DNA from: Liolophura sinensis
Taxonomy: Eukaryota; Mollusca; Polyplacophora; Chitonida; Chitonidae
DNA length: 64,000 nucleotides
Direction of reading: 5' to 3'
Assembly: GCF_032854445.1 (NCBI RefSeq)
Contig: NC_088302.1
Span: forward strand, 1,178,001-1,242,000
Shown: positions 25,901-35,511 of the stretch, piece after piece
How positions within the stretch are numbered: position 1 is the stretch's first letter
Layout of the letters: each line of letters begins with the position of its first letter
Position numbers and translations under genes: made by a program
The notes under the pieces: generated by a model
The model's database searches: none
Seen by the model: the letters and a program-made list of their open reading frames with translations, nothing else
Told to the model about the DNA's origin: nothing

Positions 25901-28900
25901 AGATGGCTATGCTTGGGCGAGGCAGTTGTGGCAGTCATAAGGAATTATGAACCTCTGATGGTTCTTCTCAGCCAAGATGCTAACAATGGCGACCCAACAG
26001 CCATAGGTCTCAATCAACAACTATCCTCATTTAAATGGGTGGCCCTCTTACACCTGGTTGCAGATGTGCTGAACACAATTAATCACCTCAGCAGGCTGTT
26101 TCAGCACAATGATGTGTCCTTTTCAGCAATTCGGGGCGAGGTAAAAAACAAATTCCTTTTGAGATTAACAACACCTCATAAGAGTAAATTCAATGCTTGT
26201 TAAATATGCTAGGACAAAAACAAAGTCTTACAAAAACGCACTAAGCTGTCCAACCATGAGTTCCAATCTCACTCCATCTTTTTGTGAGAATATAAATTAA
26301 CTTACCAAAGAACACAGGTTTTCTCTGGGAAATGCCCAGTGTCAAAATTTTACACCCATGGTAATGATGACCAATTGCTAATCCTACACTGTATGATATA
26401 AATATAAGCTCCATTTAAGAAACAAATGGAATTTTATTAACTCTCAGCATAATAGATAACACAATAAAACAAAATTTTCCTTTGATTAATTTTTGTTTCT
26501 CTTTGCATCTTACAGTTACAGGATTGCTTGGAAACAATCAATGACATGAGACAACAGAATGGCCCTTATATGACTAGTTTAATGACCAGCCTGACACCTG
26601 AAAATGTGTTCAAAGGAGTTACTCTGTCTGACGCCAGAGGTCGTCGTGGAGGAAACCAGCAGGAGGTGTTCAGGACGATAAGAGAGGAGCTTCTTACAAC
26701 CTTACATGGAAACATAAGGGGGAGATTTCCAAGGGTTGATATCTTGGAAGCTATGCAGGTTTGTTGACTTTTCTGTTATCAACGACTCTCATATGACAGT
26801 CAATATCTTCAATAACAACATATGTAATACTCTTAGTGCTAAGATACAAAGTTAAACAGGAACTTTTAACAATACAGTGAATGCATCAGTATTTTTCTGA
26901 CAAAACATAGCCACATCTCTAACCATGATGGTATACATGTGTCAGTTTTTGAGTTCATGCCAATTAAACAATCAAAAATGTTAACTCAAGCAGCTAACTT
27001 TAGTGGGTTTATATACACAGATCTTTGAACCAGCCAGCTACCCAGGGCTTGACAGACTTCTGGCATGGGGCAATGTACACTTGGAGACGTTATTGGATCA
27101 CTATGGGCAGCAAAAGATGAACAGTGAAGGTGTTAGGTTTGATCCACCGATGCAGGGAAGAATTCCTACCCTTCAAGAGAGCTGTGGCTAGGAATCTCGG
27201 GGAGGACCAAGTCCACCGATACAGGCCTACAGAGCTGTTTCAACACATGTTCAGTCTAATAGATGGACAGGGGCAGCGACAAATTTTCCCAGGTGTCTGA
27301 AATGAGTCGTGAAATGCAAACATACATAAAATTCATAATAAGTATACATTCTAAAATAATATATGAAACAACATCTTTAATAAATTACATGTACTTGATT
27401 TTTAACTGTTAAAACATTATCTCTTGTGCTGTATTACAGTAGCATGTTTTCCCTAAATTTACGTACTTACCCAAAGTACTCACAAAGTATTCCTGCCTTG
27501 GCCAATAACAAAAGTATGTGTTTTTCTTTCTCCAGAAATGTTCAAACTGATGGTGCTTTGCCTCTGTGTGATGGTGGGGAACGCTGATGCAGAGCGCGTG
27601 TTTTCGTACCAGAATCGGATAAAGACGAGGTTGAGGACGCGACTAACTGTAGAGCATCTGGATCAGCTGATCAGGATGTCTTATGCATCACACGGAGACC
27701 TTGATATAAATGTGGCGCTGGAGCACTTTTTGCAGAGGCCAAGAAGGCTTTAATGGCATTCGCCCAATGTACAAAGGCAACTTTCATACAACAGGAACAT
27801 GTAAAATTTTCAGAGGAAATAACAAAAATGATGATAACATAAAGAACAGTTGTTTGACTAAATTTTGTCCTCTATAGACCTCTGAACGCCTCTAGATTGC
27901 ATCTCCGGCAATCTAGGGTCCTGGAGTTTTGGGGGCCTAGGCGGCCCTTCGACCCCGGCCTATTGCTCCTGGGTCACTCTAGTGAGACACCCTCACCTAA
28001 CATCCTGGGTAAACCCCTGCAACCTTGACAGTGTCAACTTTGATGGTGTAAACCTTGATGGTGTAAACCTTGACAGTATCAACCTGGATAGTGTGTAAAC
28101 CTTGATAGTGTGTGAACCTTGATAGTGTACACCTTGATAGTGTAAACCTTGGCTGTGTGAACTTTGACAGTGTAAACTCTATTGTGTGAACCTTGATAGT
28201 GTACACCTTGATAGTGTAAACCTTGGCAGTGTGAACTTTGACAGTGTAAACTTGATTGTGTGAACCTTGATAGTGTAAACCTTGGCAGTGTGAACTTTGA
28301 CAGTGTAAACTTGATTGTGTGAACCTTGATAGTGTAAACCTTGGCAGTGTGAACTTTGACAGTGTAAACTTGATTGTGTGAACCTTGATAGTGTAAACCT
28401 TGGCAGTGTGAACTTTGACAGTGTAAACTTGATTGTGTGAACCTTGATAGTGTAAACCTTGGCAGTGTGAACTTTGACAGTATAAACTTGATTATGTGAA
28501 CCTTGATAGTGTAAACCTTGGCAGTGTGAACTTTGACAGTATAAACTTGATTGTGTGAACCTTGATAGTGTAAACCTTGGCAGTGTGAACTTTGACAGTA
28601 TAAACTTGATTGTGTGAACCTTGATAGTGTAAACCTTGGCAGTGTGAATTTTGACAGTGTAAACTCGATTGTGTGAACCTTGATAGTGTACACCTTGATA
28701 GTGTAAACCTTGGCAGTGTGAACTTTGACAGTGTAAACTTGATTGTGTGAACCTTGATAGTGTAAACCTTGGCAGTGTGAACTTTGACAGTGTAAACTTG
28801 ATTGTGTGAACCTTGATAGTGTAAACCTTGGCAGTGTGAACTTTGACAGTGTAAACTTGATTGTGTGAACCTTGATAGTGTAAACCTTGGCAGTGTGAAC

Positions 28901-30008
28901 TTTGACAGTGTAAACTTGATTGTGTGAACCTTGATAGTGTAAACCTTGGCAGTGTGAACTTTGACAGTGTAAACTTGATTGTGTGAACCTTGATAGTGTA
29001 AACCTTGGCAGTGTGAACTTTGACAGTGTAAACTTGATTGTGTGAACCTTGATAGTGTAAACCTTGGCAGTGTGAACTTTGACAGTGTAAACTCGATTGT
29101 GTGAACCTTGATAGTGTACACCTTGATAGTGTAAACCTTGGCAGTGTGAACTTTGACAGTGTAAACTTGATTGTGTGAACCTTGATAGTGTAAACCTTGG
29201 CAGTGTGAACTTTGACAGTGTAAACTTGATTGTGTGAACCTTGATAGTGTAAACCTTGGCAGTGTGAACTTTGACAGTGTAAACTTGATTGTGTGAACCT
29301 TGATAGTGTAAACCTTGGCAGTGTGAACTTTGACAGTGTAAACTTGATTGTGTGAACCTTGATAGTGTAAACCTTGGCAGTGTGAACTTTGACAGTGTAA
29401 ACTTGATTGTGTGAACCTTGATAGTGTAAACCATACAGGTGAAATTTTGTAATAATAGGCTTCTCTTCATTTGCAGAAAAGATGGACATAGATGAATTCA
29501 AACAAAAGTATATGGAGATTAGAACAGTAAGTGATGGTTATCAGTACACACTGCACCTTTACACATACAGAAGTAATGGCTCTCGATGAGCATGGGAGCC
29601 TGAAAGGCCCCACCCAGCCCCTGGACTGACTGAGATAGTTCTTCCTCCATAACATCTGGCTACATCTGCCTCAGCTACATCTGCTTCAGCTACATCTGCC
29701 TCAGCTACATCTGCCTCAGCTACATCTGCTTCAGCTATGTCTGCTGCAGCACACTATATTTTGACTGGCCTCTCATCAGCTGCTTCATTTGAACAGGATC
29801 AAGGAAATACTGGGTTGTTTGCATGTTACTCTGGATTGATGATCATTACATGTATCATGGGATCTGCTAATTGGTATTTAAGTACATTGTGTCTCAGTGA
29901 TTCTATGTGCTAATCTGTTTGTTTTATGTGTTTCAGTTATGTCACAGTAGACGGGCAAAAGAGGAGAAACTTCATCAGATAATCATGTCACAGGGTCTTC
30001 AGTACTGA
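7962..30008 (+). CDS. VPS37A: VPS37A, ESCRT-I complex subunit (11 coding exons, 366 aa)
   Basis: VPS37 subunits join TSG101, VPS28 and MVB12/UBAP1 in cytosolic ESCRT-I, which sorts ubiquitinated cargo into multivesicular endosomes. Coding exons: 7962-8068, 9919-9993, 12068-12182, 13186-13277, 14669-14840, 15311-15378, 18030-18157, 18859-18917, 22815-22977, 29477-29526, 29937-30008. The lengths sum to 1101 nt, the phases match at every junction, and every intron is GT-AG. Residues 1-130 resemble the UEV-like N-terminus (IRDVEYRATFPV, SLPPKFPQDQPMVGVEP, VQSIVDEFKRNPP). About 131-200 is a Pro/Ser/Gln-rich linker. The rest is the coiled-coil Mod(r) domain (MTELNELM, VAALEAEEESERIAEAFLD, CHSRRAKEEKLHQ). 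The human protein is about 397 aa. The start is set by the MNFWNIFGG first exon, which precedes the conserved QTKQIESLRK-like segment. Introns 1, 2, 4, 8 and 9 carry arrays, several seeded by the gene's own exon edges. Identification is secure; exact ends of the mRNA are unknown. Confidence 0.93.
8681..9007 (+). mobile_element. tRNA-derived SINE (family B), copy 1
   Basis: Head carries A-box-like GGCTCAGTTGGTAGAGCG and B-box-like GGGTTCAATACTGG. The body reads CACACCTAAGACTTTAATAA and the element ends GTACGACGTTAAACCCC then a CACT/CACTCACT tail. Family differs from the poly-A-tailed SINEs in this window. Confidence 0.85.
9070..9427 (+). mobile_element. tRNA-derived SINE (family B), copy 2
   Basis: Same head, body and CACTCACT tail as the copy at 8681, with about 30 extra bases in the body (AACGACTGGTTGACCCATAT region). 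Both copies are followed by the same phrase (TTTACC.TGACATGT), so SINE and flanking array unit may have been duplicated together. Confidence 0.85.
9428..9910 (+). repeat. about 60-bp minisatellite abutting VPS37A exon 2
   Basis: About 8 copies of a unit with GCTAGCTTGTACAGGTCATC and TAGTAATTACTAGCTGTTCC. The last unit runs directly into the exon 2 acceptor: unit text GCTGTTCCCCTTTACCTTTG aligns with the acceptor text GCTATTCCTCTATATGTTGC. Confidence 0.9.
9919..9993 (+). CDS. VPS37A: VPS37A coding exon 2
   Basis: Acceptor TGTTGCAG, donor GTAAGT at 9994. Encodes VSETIRDVEYRATFPV and NLTLV (residues 37-60), the conserved start of the UEV-like fold. Confidence 0.92.
10500..11815 (+). repeat. 68-bp minisatellite in VPS37A intron 2 (about 19 copies)
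   Basis: Unit contains GATCAGGTTTATGGTGGAGG and AATCCATGACCGGTCACTC. Copies are highly uniform with alternating variants (AAGCTAAGCAG versus AAGCTATGCAG), suggesting recent expansion. No exon sequence recognised in the unit. Confidence 0.95.
12068..12182 (+). CDS. VPS37A: VPS37A coding exon 3
   Basis: Acceptor TTACCTACAG, donor GTGAGT at 12183. Encodes SLPPKFPQDQPMVGVEPGVH and continues HPWVDNQMRVAHCPALLS (residues 62-99). The PPKFPQ core is characteristic of VPS37A. Confidence 0.93.
12415..12865 (+). repeat. 28-bp minisatellite in VPS37A intron 3
   Basis: About 16 copies of CATGGATTAGCCCAGAAGTA followed by CATATATA, with AAGGATTAG and GACGTACAT variants. The minus-strand open frame across it is a by-product of the repeat. 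Confidence 0.93.
13186..13277 (+). CDS. VPS37A: VPS37A coding exon 4
   Basis: Acceptor TATTCCAG, donor GTAAGT at 13278. Encodes FSMHSSLGSAVQSIVDEFKR then NPPQVLPQHL (residues 100-129). Read past the first donor, the next codon is TAG, so only the first of three tandem donors preserves the frame. Confidence 0.93.
13222..13400 (+). repeat. 53-bp tandem triplication of the exon 4 3' end and donor
   Basis: The donor phrase GTAGTAAGTCACTGATGTTA occurs at 13275, 13328 and 13381, a 53-bp period. The two intervening units each carry about 33 bp of exon 4 (AAATCCTCCCCAAGTACTGC onward) upstream of the donor. Confidence 0.95.
13555..14450 (+). repeat. 45-51-bp minisatellite in VPS37A intron 4 (about 19 copies)
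   Basis: Unit contains TGTGTCAGGTGGTCCTTCAG and CCTGTGATATCCACTGGCCC; units of 45, 48 and 51 bp differ by CCT insertions. Because all are multiples of three, two plus-strand frames stay open for 292-355 codons; I regard these as artefacts. Confidence 0.93.
14669..14840 (+). CDS. VPS37A: VPS37A coding exon 5
   Basis: Acceptor GTGTCTTCAG, donor GTGAGT at 14841. Encodes NAGGQLPYPLPSTAYPQPGY and further Ser/Gln/Pro-rich sequence (residues 131-187), the flexible linker between the two domains. Confidence 0.9.
15311..15378 (+). CDS. VPS37A: VPS37A coding exon 6
   Basis: Acceptor TTTGTTCCAG, donor GTAGAG at 15379. Encodes TSGSSLYQMPEIPASFPALK (residues 188 on), matching the YKMPDVPDAFPEL region of human VPS37A as I recall it. 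Confidence 0.9.
16033..16408. mobile_element. MITE-like element with 14-bp terminal inverted repeats
   Basis: TGTTTTATGATCAC at 16033-16046 is exactly reverse-complemented at 16395-16408 (GTGATCATAAAACA). The 376-bp interior has no recognised coding content. A target-site duplication is not obvious. Confidence 0.55.
16917..17186 (-). mobile_element. tRNA-derived SINE (family A), antisense copy in VPS37A intron 6
   Basis: Poly-T tract of about 27 bases, then TGTTTTACGCCGTACTCAAG, the conserved body (GGTTGCTAGCAGACCTTCCC) and a tRNA-like head ending CTAACCGACTGAGCC. Near full length and well preserved. Confidence 0.9.
18030..18157 (+). CDS. VPS37A: VPS37A coding exon 7
   Basis: Acceptor TACCCTTAG, donor GTAAGA at 18158. 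Encodes MTELNELMHDEGKMLELLQQ followed by QPELEKISEDRRELSRTCEE (residues 212 on), the start of the coiled-coil Mod(r) domain. Confidence 0.93.
18859..18917 (+). CDS. VPS37A: VPS37A coding exon 8
   Basis: Acceptor TTTTTCAG, donor GTGAGA at 18918. Encodes NLSRKPEVENLKRSLIEQ (to residue 272). Its last 24 bases and donor are the seed of the 93-bp array that follows. Confidence 0.9.
18894..22235 (+). repeat. 93-bp minisatellite carrying VPS37A exon 8 end and donor (about 36 copies)
   Basis: Each unit contains CGATCCTTGATAGAGCAG, the exon 8 end, fused to GTGAGAGTTGTGTAAATAAT, the intron start, then GTCATGAATAGTTGTGCCAG and TTTACCTGGTTGGTACCTG. The first unit overlaps the real exon; the array ends about 580 bp before exon 9. 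The 93-bp (31-codon) period keeps a minus-strand frame open for up to 354 codons, which is not a gene. Confidence 0.96.
22490..22680 (+). repeat. about 54-bp AT-rich repeat, intron 8
   Basis: About 4 diverged copies of AAACATTTGGACATATATGT and ACTTAAAATATTTGGAC. Intronic, no exon content. Confidence 0.8.
22815..22977 (+). CDS. VPS37A: VPS37A coding exon 9
   Basis: Acceptor AATTTAACAG, donor GTAAGT at 22978. Encodes WDRMSEMRSQLEDQVARQAL and NLKVAALEAEEESERIAEAF (residues 273-326). KVAA.EAEEES is a diagnostic VPS37 motif. Confidence 0.95.
22965..23515 (+). repeat. 38-bp minisatellite carrying VPS37A exon 9 end and donor (about 14 copies)
   Basis: Unit is GCCTTCCTAGACAGTAAGTC followed by ATTTGTCTGACACACCAG. 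The first 13 bases are the end of exon 9 and GTAAGTC is its donor. Some copies have GTGAGTC, ATGAGTC or ATTAAGTC instead. Confidence 0.96.
23640..23883 (+). repeat. short-period repeat, left part of array split by hAT element
   Basis: Copies of AACCTTGACAGTGTCAACC and variants, period about 19 bp. The same unit resumes at 28020 beyond the hAT element. Confidence 0.9.
23884..28019 (+). mobile_element. hAT-superfamily DNA transposon, 4.1 kb
   Basis: Left end CAAGGGTTTAGCCAG and right end CTGGGTAAACCCCTG are inverted repeats of the hAT type. The 8 bases CAACCTTG flank both ends (23876-23883 and 28020-28027), the 8-bp target duplication expected for hAT, although this motif also belongs to the surrounding array. 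Short GAGACGGG repeats lie just inside the left end. The element carries a spliced transposase gene on the plus strand, same orientation as the host gene VPS37A, within intron 9. Confidence 0.92.
24453..27753 (+). pseudogene. hAT transposase (ZNF862/ZBED-like), five exons, one frameshift
   Basis: Inferred exons: 24453-24826, 25075-26140, 26516-26758, 27021-27292, 27536-27753 (TAA). The N-terminus starts MSKRGSEKSGKITSFF and has a C-x2-C pair (MKCKVCSQSGRPG) typical of a TTF/BED-type finger. The core shows the hAT catalytic signatures IGIDESTDLS (first Asp), GLSADGVNVM (second Asp), CVSHRLALS and ETRWLCLGE. The C-terminal dimerisation region has NADAERVFSYQNRI with the catalytic-type Glu. Exons 1-3 join in frame. 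In exon 4 the frame breaks near 27150-27160, after DPPMQ, and continues in another frame; the net error is one extra base, probably in a GGG run. This would truncate the product, so the copy looks recently inactivated unless it is a sequencing error. Similar proteins occur in many marine invertebrates; the closest family is inferred, not searched. Confidence 0.85.
28020..29435 (+). repeat. 59-bp minisatellite, right part of array split by hAT element
   Basis: Unit contains GTGAACCTTGATAGTGTAAA then CCTTGGCAGTGTGAACTTTG and ACAGTGTAAACTTGATTGT, itself three 19-20-bp subunits. About 23 copies, ending 42 bp before exon 10. The long minus-strand frames (up to 463 codons) are artefacts of this repeat. 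Confidence 0.95.
29477..29526 (+). CDS. VPS37A: VPS37A coding exon 10
   Basis: Acceptor CATTTGCAG, donor GTAAGT at 29527. Encodes KMDIDEFKQKYMEIRT (residues 328-343), matching the K-M-E-I-D-D-F motif of VPS37A. Confidence 0.93.
29655..29750 (+). repeat. 15-bp repeat, intron 10
   Basis: Six tandem copies of CTACATCTGCCTCAG with C/T variants. Confidence 0.9.
29937..30008 (+). CDS. VPS37A: VPS37A coding exon 11 and stop
   Basis: Acceptor TGTGTTTCAG. Encodes LCHSRRAKEEKLHQIIMSQG then LQY and TGA (30006-30008). CH.RRAKEEKL.Q is the near-invariant VPS37A C-terminus. Confidence 0.95.
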   Translation, partial: LCHSRRAKEEKLHQIIMSQGLQY

Positions 30009-30330
30009 ACATTTGACAGTTGTGTGATGGTGTTATCAGACATCAGTACTGAAGAGTTGACAGTTGTGTGATGTGTTATCAGACATCAGTACCGAACGGT
30101 TGACAGTTGTGTGATGTGTTATCAGACATCAGTACCGAACAGTTGACAGTTGTGTGATGTGTTATCAGACATCAGTACCGAACAGTGGACAGTTGTGTGA
30201 TGTGTTATCAAACATCAGTACTGAAGAGTTGACAGTTGTGTGATGTGTTATCAGACATAAGTACTGAACAGTTCACAGTTGTGTGATGTGTTACCAGACA
30301 TCAGTACTGAACAGTTCACAGTTGTGTCAT
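29993..30330 (+). repeat. 43-bp minisatellite starting on the VPS37A stop codon (about 8 copies)
   Basis: Unit CAGTACTGAACAGTTGACAG then TTGTGTGATGTGTTATCAGA. The first copy includes the last codons and TGA of VPS37A (CAG TAC TGA); later copies lie in the 3' UTR. Confidence 0.95.
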
Positions 30331-31263
30331 GATATCAGCGAATGGTTGTGGGTTTCCTCCAGGCTTTACAGGGTTTCCTCCCATCATAATATTTCCCACC
30401 ACAATGCATATGCATTTGGCATTTGCATTTTCTTGCAATTTGGATAATTGTTTGGAATTGCAAAGTACTTATTGTCAACAATACTTCTCCACACATCTAC
30501 ACTAGCCTTTCCTGGTCATTCCATTGTCTATATAAACATGTATACAATCAACAGACATAAGTATTCCTCCCTTCCAATATGGCGTCACACTGTGACATTT
30601 TCATCAGTAACTTCAATCGTCGTTTAAGGTAAAAGAAGATGTGTCTTACCTCGGTATTTGGTGAGATTGCCTTTCATGTGTATCACTTCCTTAATGCGAC
30701 CTGCGATACTTGCACATAAATTTCTGACATACTTCAAGAGGTATGTTCAGCCACAGGCGGTGGATTCATAGATTGACGATGTTGGTAACCACTGCTCTAA
30801 GGCCTCAATTCAGTCCAAGCCAAATTTTATCTATGATATATAGATCAGGGGTTTCTTCTGTCAGTTTAGGAGTTTTTATTTTCTTTCTTCCATAAATTCA
30901 CAGTTTATGAAACTCTCCTATACTCAGCTGTTTGCCTTTCCAACCCATATTGTCAAACGGTGTTTACAAACAAACCCTAAGAGAAGACGAGGAAATGACG
31001 TCATCAGTATACTTATAACATCTTATAGCTTGTTTCACTTAAAAGGCTTGATATATTTTTATGTCTGTAAATAGCGAAGTGCAATGCCACAACATGATGG
31101 AAGTGGTGAATACTGACTGTATACAATGAATACTGACTGTATACAATGAACACTGACTGTATACAATGATGAAAATCTCATGTATATATATCTATATATA
31201 TATATGTATACCCATCTAGCATTGAACAGATATTGTGATATGATAATAGCTAATAACCTATCT
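30331..31263. other. VPS37A 3' UTR / intergenic
   Basis: AT-rich, no gene. A SINE fragment may lie at 30345-30420 (GTGGGTTTCCTCCAGGC). Three tandem copies of a 20-bp unit (AATACTGACTGTATACAATG) lie at 31108-31168 and a TA repeat at 31183-31210. Confidence 0.5.
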
Positions 31264-31534
31264 GGGGCCTCCGTGGCTCACTTGGTTAGCGCGCTAGCGC
31301 AGCGTAATGACCCAGGAGTCTCTCACCAATGCGGTGGCTGTGAGTTCAAGTCCAGCTCATGCTGGCTTCCTCTCCGGCAGTATGTGGGAAGGTCTACCAG
31401 CAACCTGCGGATGGTCGTGGGTTTCCTCCGGGCTGTGCCCGGTTTCCACCCACCATAATGCTGGCCGCGGTCATATAAGTGAAATATTCTTGAGTACAGC
31501 GTAAAACACCAATCAAAAAAAAAAAAAAAAAAAA
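31264..31534 (+). mobile_element. tRNA-derived SINE (family A), sense copy with poly-A tail
   Basis: Best-preserved copy. The tRNA-like head has A-box-like GTGGCTCACTTGGTTAGCGC and B-box-like GAGTTCAAGTCCAGCTC. A conserved body follows (GGTCGTGGGTTTCCTCCGGG), then TTCTTGAGTACAGCGTAAAA and a run of about 20 A. Confidence 0.92.
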
Positions 31535-32299
31535 TAACCTATCTTAAGAGTTTAGGAACCAAACCTTATTTTGCAGTACACAGTACACAGCCCATGAAAA
31601 CCTGATGTTGTCTTGCACCAAGGATGTCATTATTAAAGTGCATGACCCATGTTAGAGATAAAAACGTCAAGAATTTGACCGACTGACCAATTGCGTAAGA
31701 TAGATAGCTTCTTGTCATACCCAAAAACGCTGCATACTTTTTGTTTTATATTCATGATTTATAACCAAAGAAAACAACTCGCAATATTATTGCCATCATA
31801 GTGGCACTGCGCTATAAGTATTCATGAAAACCACTTGGGGCAGTCATAGAACCGTTGTGTTAATCATCAGGTAGGAATTGAGATCATTCATCTTCCAGAA
31901 CAGTAATAGTGTCGTCAGACATGAACTTGATGTGTTTGTGTGTGTAAATGTTCACCTTTCATCAGGGACGACCAATCAGACACAACTGTTTGAGGCAGGA
32001 CTGTTACTGGGGTGTTGGAAGTGACTTGCCTCTCTTACATTAGCTGATGTCAAACTCTGGGTTAGTTGTTTGTATGAAGACTAGGCATACTATTATTTGG
32101 TGACTGTTTATGACATTCTTCTATAAAGTTGTATGTTATTTCATCATCAGCATGTTTTTTTTACATCGATGATAAGTTCATGTAGCCATATAAAGTGAGC
32201 TAGCCACTGATATAATCAAACTCTTTTCTCTGTACTCTTATGTATCAAAATACTGTTATAATACACACATTGAGCCTTTTGCTTAATATGATATGGTAT

Positions 32300-32456
32300 T
32301 ATTTATTTACTTATTTATATGATTGGTGTTTTACACCGTACTCAGGAATATTTCACTTATACGACGACGGCCAGCAATATTATGGAAGGAAACCCAGGAC
32401 AATCCGCAGGTTGCTGGCAGACCTTCCCACATACGACCGTAGAGGAAGCCGATATG
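32300..32456 (-). mobile_element. truncated SINE (family A)
   Basis: Antisense tail and body (GGTGTTTTACACCGTACTCA, then GGTTGCTGGCAGACCTTCCC) but the tRNA-like head is missing. Confidence 0.85.
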
Positions 32457-35400
32457 GTATTCAGGTGTGAACACATTATTGTATATTGCTGTAGATGTAA
32501 CAGATGTGTAAGGCTTGTACAGGATGTTATTATTGGGTTGTGTGTATAAATTATTGCATGAACATGAGATTGACATACATGGTCCTACAGCAAACATTGT
32601 ACATACCATGCCCATATTGTGTTCATACCTGTGTATAATGTGGAATTGTTTTTGACAGGAACATGTAAATAAAATTAATTTTTCAAGAATTTATAAATGA
32701 GTTTATCTGAATATCCTGCTGCACTGATCATTCATGATCTGTAAACATTACGGGCAAATTTGTAAGGTGGTTAAACGGGCATGTAGTTAAATACTTGTTC
32801 ATCTTTTTCGCGAAAGAACACAACTGTCCGTTGTTAGATAAATGATCATCTAAATCTTTAATCATCAACAGGGATGATCATTCGCTTAGCCGTCTTCAGA
32901 TTATATAGGTTTGAAATGATGCCACAACACTGTTGAAATAACACATGCTTACTGCTTGTTGTGGTCAGTTCGTCTTCAGTTAACTTTTGTACCCAAAATG
33001 ATTCATTGAAGATCATGTGATATCAGACGAATTTCTTATCATACTTATCCTCCAATCACAATGTTGGCCGCCGTTGTATAAGCAAAAAGTTCTTAATTAT
33101 GGTGGAAATCACCAATAAAATAAATCAATAAACACATATCTTCAAAGAGTATTTGTGTCAGACAGAAGGCTGATATGGCTGGAACTTTAATATGAAAAAT
33201 CAACTTCACTACCATTATACTTTTTATATCAATATTTTATTTAAAAAAGAATAACATTTTACCTAATGTACCAGTACTTAGTACAAGTAATGAGATAAAT
33301 TAAAACCATACATTGGTATTATAAACTAAATATCTATATCAGCATTAAGGGGAGATAATTATGCTTGTGACATAATACATTAAATGGACTTGACATGCTT
33401 GAGGATAAGTGAACTGAAAGCAAACAAAATGCAAAATCAAAACATTCATGCAGAAATAGAAAAAACTTGACTTGGAGAAACAAAATTTTAAGTAATGTTC
33501 TTTGTTCAGATTTAGACAGCACCATTGAAAACATACAGCTGCTGCAGAAAATCAAATGGTAGTACTGAGTTGCTACGTTACACCCATAGATAAGCCTTTG
33601 GCTGGCAATTAGGAGTGGTTGTTGTACATGTACTTACATGTAGAGCACCAGGAATCCATGGCCTCCCCAACCCTTCCTGTTGTCTCCTGTAAACACAGTT
33701 CTCCCGAAGTCAAGGTGGTGGAAGGACTAAAATCCCCCTGCCCCCCAACAGTCAGTACTGCGTAATACTTGATAAAGCTCATGTACCACATATGATCAGC
33801 TATGTAGTACTTTATTTATGGAGAGAGAGTTAGTGTATGTCGATAAGTAGCACTGATAGCCGAAATACACCAGATAATTGTCACATGTAGATGTAGACAT
33901 TATCGGCTCTACCCCTGGCAAGCCTGCCCAGACACATAGGTACCGTTACATCACACAAATGCTAAACCAAGAAAATGTGCTGATGTATTTCTAAAGCTAT
34001 GGTTTTATGAGACAAATGCAGTGCGCCAGATACAGATTACCTGTACATGTGGACGGCCAAGTTGTTCCAGACAAACACACACCACAGCTATTCCAGCATG
34101 GGAACCAAACTTTATACAGAGTACACTTTGGAAAGAACACCCCTAAATACACTTGACATTTTTGACAGATGAGTGCAGGGATACTAAACCAAATACCAGA
34201 AATTTGGTGCAAAAACTTCATTCAAATCTATAACATGATCACTTTAATCAATACACTAAAGCTAAACTCATACCATGGCAGTGATAAATAATGAGTGATC
34301 AATACATATAAGCTAGACAAATGCATGGTTTATATATCAACAATCAAAGATTGGTATCTACTGCTTCCTAGACAACACAAGGCAGTCTTGACTGCTGTCA
34401 ATTACACCGCACTGTCGCATCAACAACCCAATCAAAATACTGCTGTATTTTTCAGGCAGATCAAAAGCCATTTTGAGTGTACTGCTTTACTGGTGACAAA
34501 TCACCAACCAGCATTCTGAGACAATAGAAAATAAAATGTTTTGCAACAACCCAACATCTGGGCTGTTAAGCGTATAACCTGCAGACTTCAGTAAGAGACA
34601 GTAAAACACTTTCAAAATTATTTGACATTTTGCATCAATTGTCTGTCACAACTTTAGGACATAAAACTGGGAACCTGATTAAAATTGAAAAAAATAATTG
34701 GATGTAAAAAGGCACTATGATTCCCGTGGATTTCACAACAACTGTGCCGTCACGTAACCATGGTAACTAACAGCATGATAGAGTGATTCTGGGGAAGACG
34801 CCAAATTCACCAGAACACAACAGTAGCCTTCCAAAGAACCAATTGTATCTACATCCTCCGGAACTGTTGACATGACAAATATACACAACGTTTTCACCAA
34901 AGTCCATGCTAGAATGAGATGCAGGTCCTCTCATCCACCTTTTGTCATGTCCCTGGACGTAAGTTTCAGTTTGGACAACTTTAAATTTTTCTTCAAAATT
35001 ACTTTCTTTTCACCTTTAACATTTAAATCAATCAATATGCACTGGCATAAATGCAATGTTGTTACCCAGTGCCTGCCTGACTGACATTACTATGAAGTAG
35101 AGGCATGTACAAGTAACTTTTAGTAACAAATGAAATGCCCGTTGCTAACATCAGCATCCTTAAGCATCTGACAAGTACAACTTGGTGTTTAACAGCCACT
35201 TGCAAATCTTGTATTCAAACTGGTATGTTACAAAAATGAGTTCAAACCAACAATATACAGCATCAACATGTAACATTCTGAAAACAGTTCTCCGAATTCC
35301 AAAAACGAGTAAATTTTTTTTTCCTTATTAAAATATGTCTGCCATGAATATTTTTTGTGGTATAGTGTGTACATCTCCTGTACCATGTCCCAACAGCTCA

Positions 35401-35511
35401 ATTCACGTACAAGTACCTGGAAATTCTCCATGACAATATTCTGCTTTTCTTCTTCAAACGCTAAAATGTGTACTTTACGCTTCTTTTAAAGGCATTTAGA
35501 AGTTGAGTTGG
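32457..35511. other. VPS37A-ILK convergent intergenic region
   Basis: No supportable gene. A candidate poly(A) signal for VPS37A is AATAAA near 32668. A degenerate SINE tail lies at about 33048-33135 (TGTTGGCCGCCGTTGTATAA). The rest is AT-rich single-copy sequence, part of which is presumably ILK 3' UTR. Confidence 0.45.

Noticed and set aside
28079..29501. Minus-strand open frames of 209-463 codons
   Set aside because: Product of the 59-bp repeat; three overlapping frames are open at once, which a real gene would not show.
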